Positions 61,825-64,000 of a DNA stretch of 64,000 bases are shown here, piece by piece (position 1 is the first letter of the stretch; each line of letters begins with the position of its first letter). This DNA is from Jeotgalicoccus nanhaiensis (lineage in GTDB: Bacteria; Bacillota; Bacilli; Staphylococcales; Salinicoccaceae), in the NCBI GenBank assembly GCA_004570955.1, contig SPPL01000005.1:80987-144986 (forward strand). Reading direction: 5' to 3'. The translations under genes and the position numbers were made by a program. Under the pieces are notes generated by a model. The model was not told where the DNA came from and made no database searches. It worked only from the letters and a program-made list of their open reading frames with translations.

Positions 61825-62283
61825 ATGGAAAAACTGCTTGTCATTAATGAACTTGACCAGCTTAAAGCAATTAGCGATCCTTTCAGGCTGCAGCTGCTGT
61901 CCATGATGGCTGAAGAGCCAAAGACCGGTCAGATGCTTGCCGATGAACTTAATCTGCCGAGAGCAAAAATCCATTATCATTTAAATCAGCTGCTGACTCA
62001 TAATATTATAGCCCTTGCGCATACTGTTGAAAAAAATAGTATTATCCAGAAGTTCTACCGTCCGGCTGCAGAAACAATTGTCCCTTCTATCAATATTTTT
62101 AATTTAAACGCGAAAAACTCTGTTTCATCCTCTGAATCCTACAGTATTAAACTTACTAATGACCAGTTTACAAAATTAACCAGCAAACTAGATAAACTGT
62201 CTGTGAAAAAAAGTGAAAAAAAAGAAACAGCTACTGCTGATGAGTACGCTGTTTACATGATGAAAATTATGAAAGAAGCCTGA
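61825..62283 (+). CDS. ArsR-like winged-helix regulator
   Basis: A 152-residue regulator. Residues about 10-70 are a winged helix (AISDPFRLQLLSMM, LADELNLPRAKIHYHLNQL) of the ArsR/HTH_20 type; the C-terminal half is variable and Ser/Lys-rich. No cysteine metal site is seen, so metals are an unlikely ligand. GGAGG precedes ATG 61825. Divergent from the XRE-TPR gene and convergent with arginase. Confidence 0.82.
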   Translation: MEKLLVINELDQLKAISDPFRLQLLSMMAEEPKTGQMLADELNLPRAKIHYHLNQLLTHNIIALAHTVEKNSIIQKFYRPAAETIVPSINIFNLNAKNSVSSSESYSIKLTNDQFTKLTSKLDKLSVKKSEKKETATADEYAVYMMKIMKEA

Positions 62284-62303
62284 AGAGGCTTCTTTTTTTA
62301 TAA
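62276..62303 (+). terminator. Terminator after the ArsR-like gene
   Basis: GAAGCC / GGCTTC with a six-base loop, then TTTTTTT. It includes the stop codon. Confidence 0.72.
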
Positions 62304-63203
62304 CTGGCTCTGACCAAATATGTACTCCGCAATTTTTACTGCTTTCTCTGCTGTATCGTTACAGTCATCAAGGAGCGGATTGACTTCAACTAAATCTGCT
62401 GAAACAAGCAGTTCAGTTTTACTCAGTATGTTTAATCCGATCAGCATTTCCGATAAAAATATCCCTCCTGCAACTTTCGTTCCGGTTCCTTGAATCTCCA
62501 GCGGATCGAGACTGTCCACATCGAGCGACAGATGTATTCCGTCGCAGTCCTGCAGATACTTAAGAGACTTCGTTATGACAACGTCGAGCCCGAGTCTTTC
62601 AACATCACTCATCGTATAGCATTTAATACCGTGCTCTTTAATATAAGTCTTCTCGCCGGAGTCAAGATCACGCACCCCGATCAAAACAATATTCTCATGT
62701 TTCAGCTTCGCACCCTCATGATGAATATTAACGAGCTCTTCACTGCCTTCTCCGAGCAGCACACCGAGAGGCATGCCGTGTATATTTCCGCTCGGCGATG
62801 TTTCACTGTTATTGATATCTCCGTGAGCATCTATCCACAGTACCCCGAGATTATTATATTTGTTTGCCATACCGCTTATTGAACCGATTGACAGGCTGTG
62901 ATCACCGCCGACAATAAATGGAAAATGATTACGGTTTAATGACGCTTCAACAGTGCTTGCCAGCCGTTCGCTGAAATCTTTAACCTGTTCAAAATTGATT
63001 AGTCCTTCATCATTTTTAATATCGTGTGTCCCGTATTCAGGACGATAGCTGCCGTATACATTTCCTAGATCAGCTACATCGTGACCAAGCTCGGATAAAT
63101 GTTTCTTCAAACCGCAAAAGCGCACCGCATCCGGACCCAAAGATACCCCTAACTTTGGCTGTCCAAATGCTGTAGGCGCGCCGATGATGTCTATTTTAAC
63201 CAC
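62298..63203 (-). CDS. rocF: Arginase
   Basis: A 301-residue ureohydrolase splitting arginine into ornithine and urea. The manganese site residues are present: His in GGDHSLSIG (about 97-105), Asp-x-His-x-Asp in DAHGDIN (about 120-126) and Asp-x-Asp in SLDVDSLDP. GTG 63203 is seven bases after GGAGG; the ATG at 63209 lies right against that site. The gene next to cdaA in staphylococci is also arginase, which supports the genomic assignment. It opposes the arg operon at 6-11.5 kb. Confidence 0.95.
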   Translation of the reverse strand: MVKIDIIGAPTAFGQPKLGVSLGPDAVRFCGLKKHLSELGHDVADLGNVYGSYRPEYGTHDIKNDEGLINFEQVKDFSERLASTVEASLNRNHFPFIVGGDHSLSIGSISGMANKYNNLGVLWIDAHGDINNSETSPSGNIHGMPLGVLLGEGSEELVNIHHEGAKLKHENIVLIGVRDLDSGEKTYIKEHGIKCYTMSDVERLGLDVVITKSLKYLQDCDGIHLSLDVDSLDPLEIQGTGTKVAGGIFLSEMLIGLNILSKTELLVSADLVEVNPLLDDCNDTAEKAVKIAEYIFGQSQL

Positions 63204-63307
63204 TGACATCCCTCCCAAAACTATTCCTTTGTCTATTTACAATATACTAAAGAAAGCGCTTTTATACAAGGCTTTATAAATATAAATAAAAACTAAATTT
63301 ATGTATA

Positions 63308-63339
63308 AAAAAAGAACACTTACCATTTGTAAGTGTTCT
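63308..63339 (-). terminator. Terminator of the rRNA-tRNA transcript
   Basis: AGAACACTTAC / GTAAGTGTTCT with a five-base loop and TTTTTTT on minus, four bases after tRNA-Lys. Confidence 0.85.
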
Positions 63340-63343
63340 GCGA

Positions 63344-63416
63344 TGAGCCATGCAGGATTCGAACCTGCGACCCTCTGATTAAAAGTCAGATGCTCTACCA
63401 ACTGAGCTAATGGCTC
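63344..63416 (-). tRNA. tRNA-Lys (anticodon TTT)
   Basis: Cloverleaf from GAGCCAT to ATGGCTCA; anticodon loop CTTTTAA. T-arm GGTTCGAATCC. No CCA is encoded. Last in the cluster. Confidence 0.95.
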
Positions 63417-63426
63417 CAATTATAAA

Positions 63427-63498
63427 CTGGGCTGGAAGGATTCGAACCTTCGCGTCACGAGACCAAAACCCGTTGCCTTACCGCTTGGCTACAGCCCA
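63427..63498 (-). tRNA. tRNA-Gln (anticodon TTG)
   Basis: TGGGCTG/CAGCCCA acceptor; anticodon loop TTTTGGT, anticodon TTG; T-arm GGTTCGAATCC; discriminator G; no encoded CCA. Confidence 0.94.
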
Positions 63499-63505
63499 AA
63501 ATCTA

Positions 63506-63589
63506 TGGTGGAAGGGGGCAGATTCGAACTGCCGAACCCGAAGGAGCGGATTTACAGTCCGCCGCGTTTAGCCACTTCGCTACCCTTCC
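63506..63589 (-). tRNA. tRNA-Tyr (anticodon GTA)
   Basis: GGAAGGG/CCCTTCC acceptor, anticodon loop CTGTAAA, long variable arm (class II) and encoded CCA. Confidence 0.95.
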
Positions 63590-63599
63590 GGACAAAAAA

Positions 63600-63672
63600 T
63601 GGAGAATGACGGGCTCGAACCGCCGACCCTCTGCTTGTAAGGCAGATGCTCTCCCAGCTGAGCTAATTCTCC
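63600..63672 (-). tRNA. tRNA-Val (anticodon TAC)
   Basis: GGAGAAT/ATTCTCC acceptor; anticodon loop CTTACAA; T-arm GGTTCGAGCC. No encoded CCA. Confidence 0.95.
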
Positions 63673-63694
63673 ATATTGAACTATATAATTTAAA

Positions 63695-63769
63695 TGGTGA
63701 CCCGTACGGGACTCGAACCCGTGTTACCGCCGTGAAAGGGCGGTGTCTTAACCGCTTGACCAACGGGCC
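63695..63769 (-). tRNA. tRNA-Glu (anticodon TTC)
   Basis: GGCCCGT/ACGGGTC acceptor; anticodon loop CTTTCAC; T-arm GGTTCGAGTCC; encoded CCA. Confidence 0.95.
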
Positions 63770-63781
63770 AAAACATAAAAA

Positions 63782-63856
63782 TGGCTCCACAGGTAGGACT
63801 CGAACCTACGACCGATCGGTTAACAGCCGATAGCTCTACCACTGAGCTACTGTGGA
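63782..63856 (-). tRNA. tRNA-Asn (anticodon GTT)
   Basis: TCCACAG/CTGTGGA acceptor; anticodon loop CTGTTAA; T-arm GGTTCGAGTCC; encoded CCA. First tRNA after the 5S gene. Confidence 0.95.
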
Positions 63857-63873
63857 ATAATCATTAAAATATT

Positions 63874-63989
63874 AGCCTGGCAGCGTCCTACTCTTGCGGG
63901 ACGTCAGTCCAACTACCATCGGCGCTGGAGAGCTTAACTGCTGTGTTCGACATGGGAACAGGTGTGGCCTCTCCGCCATCGCCGCCAGA
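63874..63989 (-). rRNA. rrf: 5S ribosomal RNA
   Basis: On minus it starts TCTGGCGGCGATGGC and holds the conserved CACACCTGTTCCCATG, CGAACACAGCAGTTAAG and AGTAGGACGCTGCCAGGC. It marks the end of an rRNA operon that enters from the right edge; 16S and 23S lie outside the window. Confidence 0.96.
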
Positions 63990-64000
63990 CTATTGAATGT

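Noticed and set aside
63503..63833. Open frames of 75-95 codons across the tRNA genes
   Set aside because: They overlap well-defined tRNA cloverleafs and have no start signals.

Overview
The window looks like a chromosomal segment of a low-to-moderate GC Firmicute of the Staphylococcaceae or a close relative (Jeotgalicoccus, Salinicoccus or Nosocomiicoccus type; the genus is a guess). The reasons are the rocF / cdaA-cdaR-glmM / glmS neighbourhood, a glmS ribozyme, a LysM-CHAP autolysin with a WalR box, a ClpE gene under CtsR boxes, a split glycine decarboxylase P-protein, YtrA-type GntR/ABC modules, strong Gram-positive ribosome binding sites, and a tRNA cluster that follows a 5S rRNA. No transposase, integrase, phage gene or CRISPR array was recognised.

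Layout. Bases 1-5.9 kb (minus): a cut MFS gene, a LysR regulator, a DUF402 protein and a GntR/ABC-2 transporter operon. Bases 6.0-11.6 kb (plus): a complete argF-argC-argJ-argB-argD operon for the cyclic (acetyl-recycling) route to ornithine and citrulline. Bases 11.7-17.3 kb (minus): an MFS / Rossmann / YebC / SDR operon, a dicarboxylate-type symporter and an acetyltransferase. Bases 17.3-24.9 kb: a small membrane protein, a DsbA-like thioredoxin-fold protein, the tRNA hydroxylase TrhO, two flavin-dependent monooxygenases, a CstA-type transporter and a LysM-CHAP autolysin. Bases 25.1-29.7 kb (minus): a four-carbon sugar-acid (D-threonate/D-erythronate type) operon of DeoR regulator, DUF1537 kinase, PdxA2 dehydrogenase and GntP permease. 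Bases 29.8-36.6 kb: aldehyde dehydrogenase, YbaK deacylase, CtaG/DUF2243 pair and ClpE. Bases 36.6-43.7 kb: CtsR-controlled double promoter, a short-chain dehydrogenase remnant, a second GntR/ABC module, a lone PD-(D/E)XK protein, a 51-bp repeat array, a ring-cleaving dioxygenase, a tandem DUF606 transporter and a Dus enzyme. Bases 43.8-52.2 kb: a PH/GRAM-like protein, a 28-residue membrane peptide, a DHA2 drug exporter facing a MerR regulator, a SurA-like lipoprotein and gcvPA-gcvPB. Bases 52.2-63.2 kb: glmS with its ribozyme, a 41-bp repeat array, YwbE, a YdjM-like protein, an HbpS-like/formaldehyde dehydrogenase operon, then glmM, cdaR, cdaA and an XRE-TPR regulator, an ArsR-type regulator and arginase. 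Bases 63.3-64 kb: six tRNA genes and 5S rRNA (minus).

The genes join up in several places. GlmS and GlmM make the amino-sugar precursor of the wall; CdaA and CdaR make and modulate c-di-AMP next to them; the LysM-CHAP enzyme cuts the wall. Arginine synthesis (argFCJBD) and breakdown (rocF) both lie in the window. The gaps between genes hold three different tandem repeat families (41 bp at two loci, 51 bp, and about 42 bp). Two of these form hairpins. They are the part of the window least explained by known biology.
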